Assembly (NCBI RefSeq): GCF_009765355.1
Contig: NZ_VTHK01000050.1
Coordinates: forward strand, 6,606-68,317
From: Amycolatopsis anabasis
Lineage (GTDB): Bacteria > Actinomycetota > Actinomycetes > Mycobacteriales > Pseudonocardiaceae
Reading direction: 5' to 3'
Length of the DNA: 61,712 nucleotides
Shown here: positions 1 to 10,000 of the stretch, in pieces
Layout: the number at the start of each line of letters is the position of its first letter
How positions within the stretch are numbered: the first letter of the stretch is position 1
Made by a program: the position numbers and the translations under genes
The notes under the pieces: model-generated
What the model was told of the DNA's origin: nothing
What the model saw: only the letters and a program-made list of their open reading frames with translations
The model's database searches: none

Positions 1-440
1 CGATCTGCCGGAAGAACTCACGCTGCCGGTGGACCGGGCCCGGCCGGTGGTCGCCAGTCACCGCGGGGAAAGCGTGCCGGTGCACTTCGACGCGGACCTG
101 CATGGTCGCCTGGTGGGTCTGGCGCGGGAGTGCGGGGCGAGTGCGTTCATGGTGGTGCAGGCCGGTCTGGCGGCACTGCTGTCCAAACTCGGTGCGGGGT
201 ACGACATTCCGATCGGGAGTCCGATCGCCGGGCGGACCGATGAGGCCCTCGATGATCTGGTGGGGTTCTTCGTCAACACCTTGGTCCTGCGTACCGACAC
301 CAGCGGCAACCCGACCTTCCGGGAACTACTGGATCGCGTGCGGGACACCGATCTCGCCGCGTACGCGCAGCAGGACGTGCCCTTCGAACGGCTCGTGGAG
401 GCGCTCAACCCGGCCCGGTCCGCCGCCCGCCACCCGCTGT
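1..440 (+). repeat. C-domain segment nearly identical to 3133-3572
   Basis: The C-terminal half of the condensation domain at the left edge and that of the next module align without gaps at an offset of 3132 bp. Long stretches match exactly, notably around 160-420. This is internal duplication or gene conversion between neighbouring modules. Confidence 0.85.
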
Positions 441-3400
441 TCCAGGTGATGCTGGCCTTCCAGAACGGCAGCACCCCGCTTCCCGCGCTGCCCGGTCTGG
501 ACGTCACCACCGAACCGACCACGCTCGCCGTCGCCAAGTTCGACCTCTCGATCAACCTCGCCGAACGGGAAACCGGCGGAATCGACGGCACGGTGGACTT
601 CAGCGTCGACCTCTTCGACCGAAACACCGTCACCGCGCTGGTGGCCCGGCTCGCCGCCCTCCTCGACGCCGCGACCGCCGATCCCGACCGGTCCCTCGGC
701 CGGATCGACGTGCTCACCCCGGCGGAACGGCACCTGCTCCTGGCCGAGCGCGCGAACCGGGGACACGAGGTCCCGGCCGCGACCCTGACCGAACTGTTCG
801 CGGCCCGGACCAGAGCCACCCCGGATGCCCCGGCGGTGACCGGTGGGGGCGTCACGCTCACCTACGCGGAGCTGAACGCGCGGGCGAACCGGCTGGCACA
901 CCGGTTGATCGGCCTGGGCGTGCGGCCGGATTCCCGGGTGGGCGTCCTGCACGACCGGTCGCCGGAACTGGTCGTCTCGCTGCTCGCCGTGCTCAAGGCC
1001 GGGGCGGCCTACGTCCCGCTGGACCGGCGCTATCCCGACGCGCGCCTGGCGCTGATCCTCGCCGAGACCGGTGCGGAGATCGTGCTCACCGATCGGGACG
1101 CGCTCGAGCTTCCCGCGCGGATTGTGGCGTCCACAGTGGACACAGGTTCGCCGGACGATCCCCGGGTTCCGGTGCATCCGGAGCACCTGGCCTATGTCAT
1201 GTACACCTCGGGTTCCACCGGGACCCCGAAGGGCGTCGGCATCACGCACGCCGATGTGGCGGCGTTCGCCCGCGATCGGCGGGTCGTCGCGAACGGCCCG
1301 GAGCGGATGCTGGTGCACTCGCCGCAGGCGTTCGACGCCTCGACCCTGGAGCTGTGGGCCCCGCTGCTCGGCGGCGGCGAACTCGTCCTCGCGCCCGCGG
1401 GCGATCTCGACCTCGCCGATCTGGGCCGGGTCATCGAGGGGAACCGGGTCATCGAGGGGAACCGGGTCAGCCGGGTGTGGCTCACCGCGGGCCTGTTCCG
1501 CCTGCTGGCCGAGGAATCACCCGCCTGTCTGTCCGAAGTGGACGAGGTCTGGACCGGTGGGGACGTCGTGTCCGCGGACGCCGTCCGGCGGGTCCGGGCC
1601 GCGTGCCCGGGGATCGAGGTGGTCAACGGGTACGGGCCGACCGAGGTCACCGTCTGCGCGAGCGTGCACCGCATGCCGCCCGGCGCGCCCGTTCCGGACG
1701 CCGTGCCGATCGGCCGCCCGCTGGACGCCATGCGGCCGTACGTGCTCGACGACGCCCTCTGCCCGGTGCCACCGGGCGTGGTCGGCGAGCTGTACGTGGC
1801 GGGCACCGGGCTCGCCCGCGGGTACGTCGGCCGCCCGGACCTGACCGCCGAACGGTTCGTGGCCTGCCCGTTCGAAAAGGGCACCAGGATGTACCGCACG
1901 GGTGACCTGGTGCGCTGGAACGCCGATGGGGACCTGGAGTTCGCGGGCCGCGCCGACGACCAGGTGAAGATCCGGGGCCTGCGGATCGAGCCCGGCGAGG
2001 TCGAATCCGCGCTCGCCGCCGAACCGGGAATCGCGCAGGCCGCAGTGCTGGTCCGCGAGGACGTGCCGGGGGACAAGCGCCTGGTGGCCTACCTCGTCGC
2101 GAACCGGGAACTCGACCTCGGCGAGCTGCGCGCGCGGCTCGGCGCGGTCCTGCCGGACTACCTGGTGCCTTCCGCGTTCGTCCGGCTCGACGCGTTGCCC
2201 CTGACCGGCAACGGGAAACTGGATCGGCACGCGCTCCCGGTGCCCGCGGCCACCCCGGCCGGGGCGGGCCGGGCGCCGCGGAATCCGCGGGAAGCGGCGC
2301 TGTGCGGGCTGTTCGCCGAGGTCCTCGGGGTGCCCCGGGTGTCGATCGACGACGGTTTCTTCGCGCTGGGCGGGCATTCGCTGCTCGCCACGCGGCTGGT
2401 GTCCCGCGCCCGTTCGGTGCTCGGGGTGGAGTTGTCCGTGCGGACCCTGTTCGAGGCGCCGACCGTCGCCGGGCTGGTGGCGCGGCTCGACGACGTGCCG
2501 GGCACGCGGTTGCCGTTGACGCGGCGGGAGCGGCCGGAGCGGATCCCGTTGTCGTTCGCGCAGCGGCGGTTGTGGTTCCTGAACCGGCTCGAGGGACCGT
2601 CGGCGACCTACAACATGCCGACGGCGCTGCGGTTGACCGGTCCGGTCGACGCCGAAGCCCTGCGCGCCGCGCTCGGCGATCTGGCCCGGCGGCACGAAAG
2701 CCTGCGCACGACCTTCCCCGAGGTCGACGGCGAGCCGGTGCAGCACATCCTCGCCGACGCCCGGCCACCGCTGTCCGTTGTGGACATAGACGAGGAAAGG
2801 CTGGGCAAGGCGCTGGAAGCGGCCGCCGGGTACGCGTTCGATCTGGCCACCGAGATCCCGGTGCGGGCCGAGCTGTTCACCCTCGCCCCGGACACGCACG
2901 TGCTCTCGCTGCTGGTGCACCACATCGCCGCCGACGGGTGGTCCCTGGCCCCGCTGGCCCGCGACCTCGCGGCGGCCTACGCGGCGCGGGCGGCCGGTGC
3001 CGCCCCGGAGTTCGAGGCGTTGCCGGTGCAGTATGCGGATTACACGTTGTGGCAGCGGGAAGGGCTCGGGAGTGAGCAGGACCCGGAGAGTCCGATCGCG
3101 CGGCAGCTCGCCTACTGGACGGCACAGCTCGCCGATCTGCCGGAAGAACTCACGCTGCCGGTGGACCGGCCGCGCCCGGCGGTCGCCACCCACCGCGGCG
3201 ACTCGATCGCCCTGGAGTTCGGTGCCGAACTGCACGGTCGGCTGGTGGCTTTGGCGCGGGAGTGCGGGGCGAGTGTGTTCATGGTGGTGCAGGCCGGTCT
3301 GGCGGCGCTGCTGACGAAGCTCGGTGCGGGACACGACATTCCGATCGGGAGTCCGATCGCCGGGCGGACCGATGAGGCGCTCGACGATCTGGTCGGTTTC

Positions 3401-6400
3401 TTCGTCAACACCTTGGTCCTGCGTACCGACACCAGCGGCAACCCGACCTTCCGGGAACTACCGAATCGCGTGCGGGACACCCATCTCGCCGCGTACGCGC
3501 AGCAGGACGTGCCCTTCGAACGGCTCGTGGAGGCGCTCAACCCGGAGCGTTCACTCGCCCGCCACCCGCTGTTCCAGGTCATGCTGGCGTTCCAGAACAA
3601 CGCCGACGCCACCCTCGACCTGCCGGGCGTGCGGGCCACGCCGGAACCGGGCGCCCTGCGCACCTCCCGGTTCGACCTCACGTTCAGCGTCGCCGAACGC
3701 CACGCGCCGGACGGTTCCCCGGGCGGCATCGAGGGGATCGTCGAGTTCAGCCTCGACCTCTTCGACTCCGAAACCGTGGCCGCCCTGGCCGACCGGCTGA
3801 CCGGGCTGCTGGACGCGGTCACCGCCGATCCCGCGCGGCCGCTCGCCGGGATCGACGTGCTGACCGACGCCGAACGCGCCCTGGTCCTCGCCGACACCCC
3901 CGCGATCGAGGATTCGAGCCGCACACTTGTCGAACTCTTCGAGGCGCAGGCGGCCAGCCATCCCGGGCGCGTCGCCGTAACGTTCGAGCGGGATTCCCTG
4001 ACCTACGCGGAACTCGACGACCGCGCCAACCGGCTGGCCCGGCGGCTGATCGAACACGGCGCCGGGCCGGAGCGGTTCGTGGCGCTCGCGCTGCCCCGGT
4101 CGGCGGATCTGATCGTCGCGATCCTCGCGGTGCTCAAATCCGGCGCCGCGTACGTGCCGATCGATCCGGACTACCCGGCCGACCGGATCGCCCACGTCCT
4201 CGAGGACTCGCGACCGGTGCTGCTGCTCACCACCCCAGGACTGTCTACTCTGGACACTTCGGTAACGAAACTCGTGCTGAACAGCGCGGACCTCGATGAA
4301 TACCCGGCCGACCGCACGGACGTGCCGATCGCGGCGGATGGCGCGGCCTACGTCATCTACACCTCCGGTTCCACCGGGAAACCCAAGGGTGTGGTCGTAC
4401 CGCACCGGAACGTGACGCGTTTGTTGTCCGCCACTCGCCAGTGGTTCTCCTTCACCGAGGACGACGTGTGGACGCTGTTCCATTCGCCCGCGTTCGACTT
4501 CTCGGTGTGGGAGATCTGGGGCCCGCTCCTGCACGGCGGCCGCCTGGTCGTCGTGCCGCACGCGGTCACCCGCTCGCCCGAGGAGTTCCTGCGGCTCCTG
4601 GCGGGCGAGCGGGTGACCGTGCTCAACCAGACGCCGTCCGCGTTCTACCAGTTGCAGCAGGCCGACCAGGGGAGCCCGCTGGACCTGCGGTGCGTGGTGT
4701 TCGGCGGCGAGGCCCTCGAACCCGGCCGACTCACGCCCTGGCGGAAACGGCATCCGGACACCGCGCTGGTGAACATGTACGGGATCACCGAAACCACCGT
4801 GCACGTCACCTATCACGCGCTGGACGGGGAGACCGCGGGGAGCCCGATCGGGGTGGCCCTGCCCGATCTGCGCACCTACGTGCTCGACGACGCGCTGCGC
4901 CCGGTGCCGCCCGGGGTGGTCGGCGAGTTGTACGTCGCCGGTGCCGGGCTGGCGCGCGGTTACGTGAACCGGCCGGGGTTGACCGCCGAACGGTTCGTGG
5001 CCTGTCCTTTCGGGGGCCGTATGTATCGAACGGGGGACTTGGCTCGCTGGACCACGAGCGGGACGCTCGACTACCTGGGCCGGGCCGACGACCAGGTCAA
5101 GATCCGGGGTTTCCGGATCGAACTCGGTGAGATCGAGGCCGCCCTGGTCACCCATCCCGGGGTGAGCCAGGCCGCCGTGGTCGCCCGCGAGGGGCGCCTG
5201 GTCGCCTACTTCGTCGGCGACCGCGAAGCCGAGTTGCGCGCCCATCTCGCCCGGATCCTGCCGGACCACATGCTGCCCGCCGCGTTCGTCCCGCTGGCGA
5301 GGTTGCCGTTGACCCGCAACGGAAAGCTGGACCGCGGGGCGCTGCCCGCGCCCGAGGTGACCGCGTCCGCCGACGGCCGCGCGCCCCGGTCGCCGCGCGA
5401 GGAGATCCTGTGCTCGCTGTTCGCCGAGGTGCTCGGCGTGCCCGCGGTGACGATCGACGACAGCTTCTTCGACCTCGGCGGCGACAGCATCGTCTCGATC
5501 CAGCTGGTGAGCCGCGCCCGCACGGCCGGGCTGGTGCTCTCGCCGCGGGATGTCTTCCAGCACAAGACGGTCGAGGCGCTGGCCGCCGTCGCGGAGACCG
5601 TCACCGCGGCCGCCGTGGAACCGCCGGAGGCCGCGATCGGCTCGGTCGCGCCGACACCGATCATGCGCTGGCTGGCCGAGCGCGGCGGGCCGATCGACGG
5701 GTTCAACCAGTCGATGGTGGTGCGCGTGCCCGCCGATCTCGGCCTGGACCGGCTGGCCACCGCGCTGCAGGCGGTGCTCGACCGGCACGACGCCCTCCGG
5801 ATGCGGCTCGGCCGGGACTGGACGCTGGAGATCCCGCCACCCGGAACGGTCCGCGCCGAAGAGCACGTGCGCCGCGTCCAGGCCGCCGACGCCGACGATC
5901 TCGCGAAACTGGTGGTCGAAGAGGCCGAATCCGCCGCGCGACGGCTCGTGCCGGAAACCGGGGTGATGGTCCAGGCCGTGTGGTTCGACGCCGGGCCGGG
6001 CGCACCGGGCCGGTTGCTGCTCACCCTGCACCACCTGGTCGTCGACGGGGTGTCCTGGCGGATCCTGCTGCCCGACCTCGCCGCGGCCTGGCGCGCCGCC
6101 GCGGCCGGGCGCGCCCCGGACCTGGAGCCGGTGCCGACCTCGTTCCGCACCTGGTCGCACGCGCTGACCGGGCTCGCCCAGTCCAGAGTGGACGAACTCG
6201 GGGTGTGGACCGGGATGCTGGCCGAACCGGACGCGCCGCTGGGCGAGCTGCCCCTCGATCCCGCGCGGGACCTGAGCGGCACCGCGCGGTCGATCGAACT
6301 CGCCCTGCCCCCGGAGACCACCGAACCGCTGCTGACCAGCGTGCCCGCCGCGTTCCACGCCGGGGTCGACGACGTGCTGCTGACCGGGCTGGCGCTGGCG

Positions 6401-7078
6401 GTCGCCGCATGGCGCGGGCGCACCGGCCTGCTGGTGGACCTGGAAGGGCACGGCCGCGAGGACGTCGTCGAACGGGCCGAGCTGTCCCGCACGGTCGGGT
6501 GGTTCACCAGTATGTTCCCGGTCCGGCTCGACGTGGGCGAACTCGACTGGGCGCAGGTGCGGGCCGGTGGCCCCGGCCTCGGCGCGGCGCTGAAACGCGT
6601 CAAGGAACAACTGCGTGCCGTGCCGGACAACGGGATCGGCTACGGGCTGCTGCGCTACCTCAACCCGCGGACCGGGCCGGAGCTGGCCGGGCTCGCGCGG
6701 CCGCAGCTCGGGTTCAACTACCTCGGCCGGTTCCCGGTCGGCCACGAGGAGGACTTCACCACCGCGCCGGAAGCGGACGCGCTCGCCGGCGGCCCGGTCG
6801 ATCCGGACCTGCCGTTCGCGCACGCGCTGGAGGTCAACGCCCTCGTCCTGGACCACGCGGACGGTCCGCGCCTGGCCGTGCGGTGGCTGTGGCCGGACGC
6901 GGTGTTCGCCGAGCGGAAACTCCGCGAACTGGCCGACCTCTGGTTCGAGGCCCTCGGTGCGCTCGCGAAGCACGCGCGGGAACCGGGCGCGGGTGGGTAC
7001 ACGCCCTCGGACCTTTCGCTGGTCTCCCTGGACCAGGCCCAGATCGAACAGTTGGAGGCCGCGTGGGGAGCGGAATGA
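2..7078 (+). CDS. Non-ribosomal peptide synthetase, 5'-truncated by window edge: C(partial)-A1-T-C-A2-T-E
   Basis: The reading frame is open from base 2 and starts inside a condensation domain, so the true start lies to the left; the GTG at 29 is internal. Order by nucleotide: C remainder to ~740, A1 ~775-2210 (YTSGSTGTPKG at ~1199), T1 with GGHSL ~2370, C ~2540-3880 with HHIAADG ~2920, A2 ~3920-5330, T2 with GGDSI ~5480, E ~5640-7000 with HHLVVDG ~6030. A2 pocket residues read D-F-W-N-V-G-M-V-H(-K), the classical Thr code; the GGDS-type carrier and E domain indicate epimerisation to D-Thr. A1 reads D-A-L-W-W-G-G-V-C, which I cannot assign. A1 also carries a 6-residue tandem duplication (see repeat). 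There is no thioesterase. The stop overlaps the next NRPS start (ATGA), giving translational coupling. Confidence 0.96.
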   Translation, partial: DLPEELTLPVDRARPVVASHRGESVPVHFDADLHGRLVGLARECGASAFMVVQAGLAALLSKLGAGYDIPIGSPIAGRTDEALDDLVGFFVNTLVLRTDTSGNPTFRELLDRVRDTDLAAYAQQDVPFERLVEALNPARSAARHPLFQVMLAFQNGSTPLPALPGLDVTTEPTTLAVAKFDLSINLAERETGGIDGTVDFSVDLFDRNTVTALVARLAALLDAATADPDRSLGRIDVLTPAERHLLLAERANRGHEVPAATLTELFAARTRATPDAPAVTGGGVTLTYAELNARANRLAHRLIGLGVRPDSRVGVLHDRSPELVVSLLAVLKAGAAYVPLDRRYPDARLALILAETGAEIVLTDRDALELPARIVASTVDTGSPDDPRVPVHPEHLAYVMYTSGSTGTPKGVGITHADVAAFARDRRVVANGPERMLVHSPQAFDASTLELWAPLLGGGELVLAPAGDLDLADLGRVIEGNRVIEGNRVSRVWLTAGLFRLLAEESPACLSEVDEVWTGGDVVSADAVRRVRAACPGIEVVNGYGPTEVTVCASVHRMPPGAPVPDAVPIGRPLDAMRPYVLDDALCPVPPGVVGELYVAGTGLARGYVGRPDLTAERFVACPFEKGTRMYRTGDLVRWNADGDLEFAGRADDQVKIRGLRIEPGEVESALAAEPGIAQAAVLVREDVPGDKRLVAYLVANRELDLGELRARLGAVLPDYLVPSAFVRLDALPLTGNGKLDRHALPVPAATPAGAGRAPRNPREAALCGLFAEVLGVPRVSIDDGFFALGGHSLLATRLVSRARSVLGVELSVRTLFEAPTVAGLVARLDDVPGTRLPLTRRERPERIPLSFAQRRLWFLNRLEGPSATYNMPTALRLTGPVDAEALRAALGDLARRHESLRTTFPEVDGEPVQHILADARPPLSVVDIDEERLGKALEAAAGYAFDLATEIPVRAELFTLAPDTHVLSLLVHHIAADGWSLAPLARDLAAAYAARAAGAAPEFEALPVQYADYTLWQREGLGSEQDPESPIARQLAYWTAQLADLPEELTLPVDRPRPAVATHRGDSIALEFGAELHGRLVALARECGASVFMVVQAGLAALLTKLGAGHDIPIGSPIAGRTDEALDDLVGFFVNTLVLRTDTSGNPTFRELPNRVRDTHLAAYAQQDVPFERLVEALNPERSLARHPLFQVMLAFQNNADATLDLPGVRATPEPGALRTSRFDLTFSVAERHAPDGSPGGIEGIVEFSLDLFDSETVAALADRLTGLLDAVTADPARPLAGIDVLTDAERALVLADTPAIEDSSRTLVELFEAQAASHPGRVAVTFERDSLTYAELDDRANRLARRLIEHGAGPERFVALALPRSADLIVAILAVLKSGAAYVPIDPDYPADRIAHVLEDSRPVLLLTTPGLSTLDTSVTKLVLNSADLDEYPADRTDVPIAADGAAYVIYTSGSTGKPKGVVVPHRNVTRLLSATRQWFSFTEDDVWTLFHSPAFDFSVWEIWGPLLHGGRLVVVPHAVTRSPEEFLRLLAGERVTVLNQTPSAFYQLQQADQGSPLDLRCVVFGGEALEPGRLTPWRKRHPDTALVNMYGITETTVHVTYHALDGETAGSPIGVALPDLRTYVLDDALRPVPPGVVGELYVAGAGLARGYVNRPGLTAERFVACPFGGRMYRTGDLARWTTSGTLDYLGRADDQVKIRGFRIELGEIEAALVTHPGVSQAAVVAREGRLVAYFVGDREAELRAHLARILPDHMLPAAFVPLARLPLTRNGKLDRGALPAPEVTASADGRAPRSPREEILCSLFAEVLGVPAVTIDDSFFDLGGDSIVSIQLVSRARTAGLVLSPRDVFQHKTVEALAAVAETVTAAAVEPPEAAIGSVAPTPIMRWLAERGGPIDGFNQSMVVRVPADLGLDRLATALQAVLDRHDALRMRLGRDWTLEIPPPGTVRAEEHVRRVQAADADDLAKLVVEEAESAARRLVPETGVMVQAVWFDAGPGAPGRLLLTLHHLVVDGVSWRILLPDLAAAWRAAAAGRAPDLEPVPTSFRTWSHALTGLAQSRVDELGVWTGMLAEPDAPLGELPLDPARDLSGTARSIELALPPETTEPLLTSVPAAFHAGVDDVLLTGLALAVAAWRGRTGLLVDLEGHGREDVVERAELSRTVGWFTSMFPVRLDVGELDWAQVRAGGPGLGAALKRVKEQLRAVPDNGIGYGLLRYLNPRTGPELAGLARPQLGFNYLGRFPVGHEEDFTTAPEADALAGGPVDPDLPFAHALEVNALVLDHADGPRLAVRWLWPDAVFAERKLRELADLWFEALGALAKHAREPGAGGYTPSDLSLVSLDQAQIEQLEAAWGAE
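1427..1462 (+). repeat. Perfect 18-bp tandem duplication inside the A1 domain
   Basis: Two adjacent identical 18-bp units (1427-1444 and 1445-1462) are in frame and encode Arg-Val-Ile-Glu-Gly-Asn twice. The normal family sequence here has a single copy before the WLTAGLF stretch, so this is a six-residue insertion between the A4 and A5 core regions. Confidence 0.9.
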
Positions 7079-10000
7079 AACGTTCGCGGATCGAGGAGAT
7101 CCTGCCGCTGTCCCCGTTGCAGCAGGGGCTGCTGTTCCACGCGCTCTACGACGAGCAGGCCGCCGACGTCTACGTGGTGCAGCTGTTCTTCGACCTCGAG
7201 GGCGAGCTGGACACCGCCGCGTTGCGCGCAGCCGGACAGGCATTGCTGCGCCGCCACGCGAACCTGCGTGCCGGGTTCTGGCACGAGAACGTCGACCAGC
7301 CGGTGCAGATCGTCGCGCGCGAGGTGACGCTGCCCTGGGCCGAGCACGACCTGTCCGGGCTCGGCCCGGCGCAGGACGCCGAACTGCGGCGCCTGCTCGA
7401 CGAGGACCGGGCGCGGCGGTTCGACCTCACCCGGCCGCCGCTGCTGCGCTGCACGCTGTTCCGGCTCGGCGCGCGGCGGCACCGGTTCGTGCTGACCAAC
7501 CACCACATCCTCTGGGACGGCTGGTCGATGCCGGTGCTCGTGGCCGAACTCCTCGAGCTGTACGCGCGCCGCGGCGACGACACCGCGCTGCCCCGGGTGA
7601 CGCCGTACCGGAACTACCTGTCCTGGCTCGCCGCGCAGGACCGCCCGGCGGCGGAATCCGCGTGGCGGGAAACCCTGGCGGGCGCGGAACCCGTGCTGCT
7701 CGCGGGGACCGATCCGAGCCGGACGCCACGAACCCCGGAACGGTTCTCCCGGGACCTTCCCGCGGAGTTCACCGCGGCGCTGGCCGCGCGGGCGCGGCGG
7801 CACGGGCTGACCATGAACACGCTCGTGCAGGGGGCTTGGGGCTTGCTGCTCGGCGCGGTCACCGGGCGGGAGGACGTGCTGTTCGGCACCACGGTGTCCG
7901 GTCGCCCGCCGGAACTGCCCGGGGTGGAAAGCATGGTGGGGCTGTTCATCAACACCCTGCCGGTCCGGCTGAACTGGACCCCGGACGAACCGCTGCGGGC
8001 GGTGCTGTCCCGCGCACAGGACCGGCAGACCGCGTTGCTCGCCCACCAGCACCTCGGGCTCACCGAGATCCAGCGGCTCGCCGGGGGCGGCGAGCTGTTC
8101 GACACCACCACCGTGTTCGAGAACTATCCCCTGGACGCGGCCGGTCTGGGCGAACCGATCGCCGGGCTCCGGGTGTCCGCGGTGGACGGACGGGACTCGA
8201 CCCACTACCCGCTCGGCCTGACCGCGGCCCAGCACGGACCGGTGCTGCGGCTGCGTCTGGACTACCGGCCGGACCTGTTCGACCGGACCGAGGTCGACCG
8301 GCTCGCGACCCGATACGTGCGGCTGCTGGAAGCCTTCGCCGCCGATCCGGACCAGCCGGTGGGCCGCATCGACCTGCTCACCGGCGAGGAACGCACCCGG
8401 CTGCTCGTCGAGCGGAACGCGACCGATCGTCCGGTGCCCGCGGCGACCGTGCCGGAACTGTTCGAGGCCCAGGCCGCCCGCACGCCCGGCGCGCCCGCGG
8501 TGCTCGACGGCGACCGGACGCTGTCCTACCGGGAGCTGAACGGCCGCGCCAACCGGCTGGCCCGGTGGCTGGTCGCGCGCGGCGCCGGGCCGGAACGTTC
8601 GGTGGCGCTCGTGCTGCCGCGATCGGCGGACCTGGTCGTCGCGGTCTGGGCGGTGCTCAAGACCGGGGCGGCCTACGTGCCGATCGAAGCCGACTATCCC
8701 GCCGAGCGCATCGACTACCTGATCGGCGATTCGCGTCCGGTGCTGACCCTCACCACGCTGGACGGACTCGAGCTCGGCGAAGACGATGCGGATCTGACCG
8801 ATGCCGATCGCCGGGCGCCGCTGCGGCCGTCGCATCCCGCCTACGTCATCTACACCTCCGGTTCCACCGGGCGGCCCAAGGGCGTGGTCGTCGAGCACCG
8901 CTCGGTGGTCGACTACCTGAGCTGGGCCGCGGACGCGTACCCGGGCGCGCGCGGAGTTTCGCCGCTGCATTCGCCGGTCGCGTTCGACCTCACGGTGACC
9001 GCGCTGCACCTGCCGCTCACGGTCGGCGGGCGGCTCGTGGTCACCGAACTGGACGGGGACGCGCCCGCCGAGCCGTGCACCTTGCTCAAGGCCACGCCGA
9101 GCCATCTCGCGTTGCTGGCCGAGTTACCGGACGAGTTCTCGCCGACCGGGGAGCTGGTGGTCGGCGGGGAGCAGCTGCTCGGCGAGGTGGCCGACCGGTG
9201 GCGGGCCCGGCGGCCGGGCGCGACCGTGATCAACGAGTACGGGCCCACCGAGGTCACCGTCGGGTGCGTCGAGTACCGCGTCCGGCCCGGTCAGGAACTG
9301 GCGCCGGGTCCCGTGCCGATCGGCCGCCCCACCTGGAACACCCGGGTTTACGTCTTGGATTCGGCGTTGCGACCGGTACCGGACGGGGTGGCCGGGGAGC
9401 TGTACCTCGCTGGTGCGGGGCTCGCGCGGGGTTACCTGAATCGTCCCGGCCTGACCGCTGAGCGGTTCGTGGCGTGTCCGTTCGGCGGGCGCATGTATCG
9501 GACCGGGGACGTCGTGCGGTGGAATGCCGACGGTGAGCTGGAGTACTTGGGCCGCACCGACGACCAGGTGAAGGTGCGCGGGTTCCGGATCGAACTCGGT
9601 GAGATCGAGGCGGCCCTGGCGCGTTGTCCCGGGATCGCGCGGGCCGCCGTGGTGGCGCGCGGGGATCAGCTCGCCGGGTACGTGGTTCCGGAGCCGGGGC
9701 ACACGCCGGACCGGGCGGAACTGCGCCGGCGGCTGGCTGCCACGTTGCCGGAGTACCTGGTGCCGTCGGCGCTCGTCCCGCTCGAAGCGCTGCCGTTGAC
9801 TCCCAACGGGAAACTCGATCGCCCGGCGCTGCCCGCCCCGGATTTCGCCGGGGTGCCGGGTGGCCGGTCGCCGCGGTCGCCGCGCGAGGAGATCCTGTGC
9901 GGGTTGTTCGCCGAGGTGCTCGGGGTCGCGCGGGTGTCGATCGACGACGGCTTCTTCGAACTGGGCGGGCATTCGCTGCTGGCGACCCGGCTGGTGTCCC

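Noticed and set aside
29..31. GTG as the start of the first NRPS
   Set aside because: The frame is open to base 2 and the residues before it continue the condensation domain found intact in the next copy, so the gene starts outside the window.
775..2210. Calling A1 a valine domain because of its D-A-x-W-x-G-G pattern
   Set aside because: Positions 330/331 (V, C) and the nearby six-residue insertion differ from known valine codes, so any assignment would be a guess.
5410..7074. Extension of the second NRPS upstream of 7075
   Set aside because: The frame is open but the translation there is low-complexity shadow of the A2-E region; homology begins exactly at the ATG that overlaps the first gene's stop.
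3551..7243. A 1230-residue open frame on the minus strand, and similar long antisense frames (e.g. 14893-18096, 18418-20349)
   Set aside because: They are Arg/Gly/Gln-rich translations opposite clear NRPS domains, produced by high GC at third positions; no domain or ribosome site supports them.
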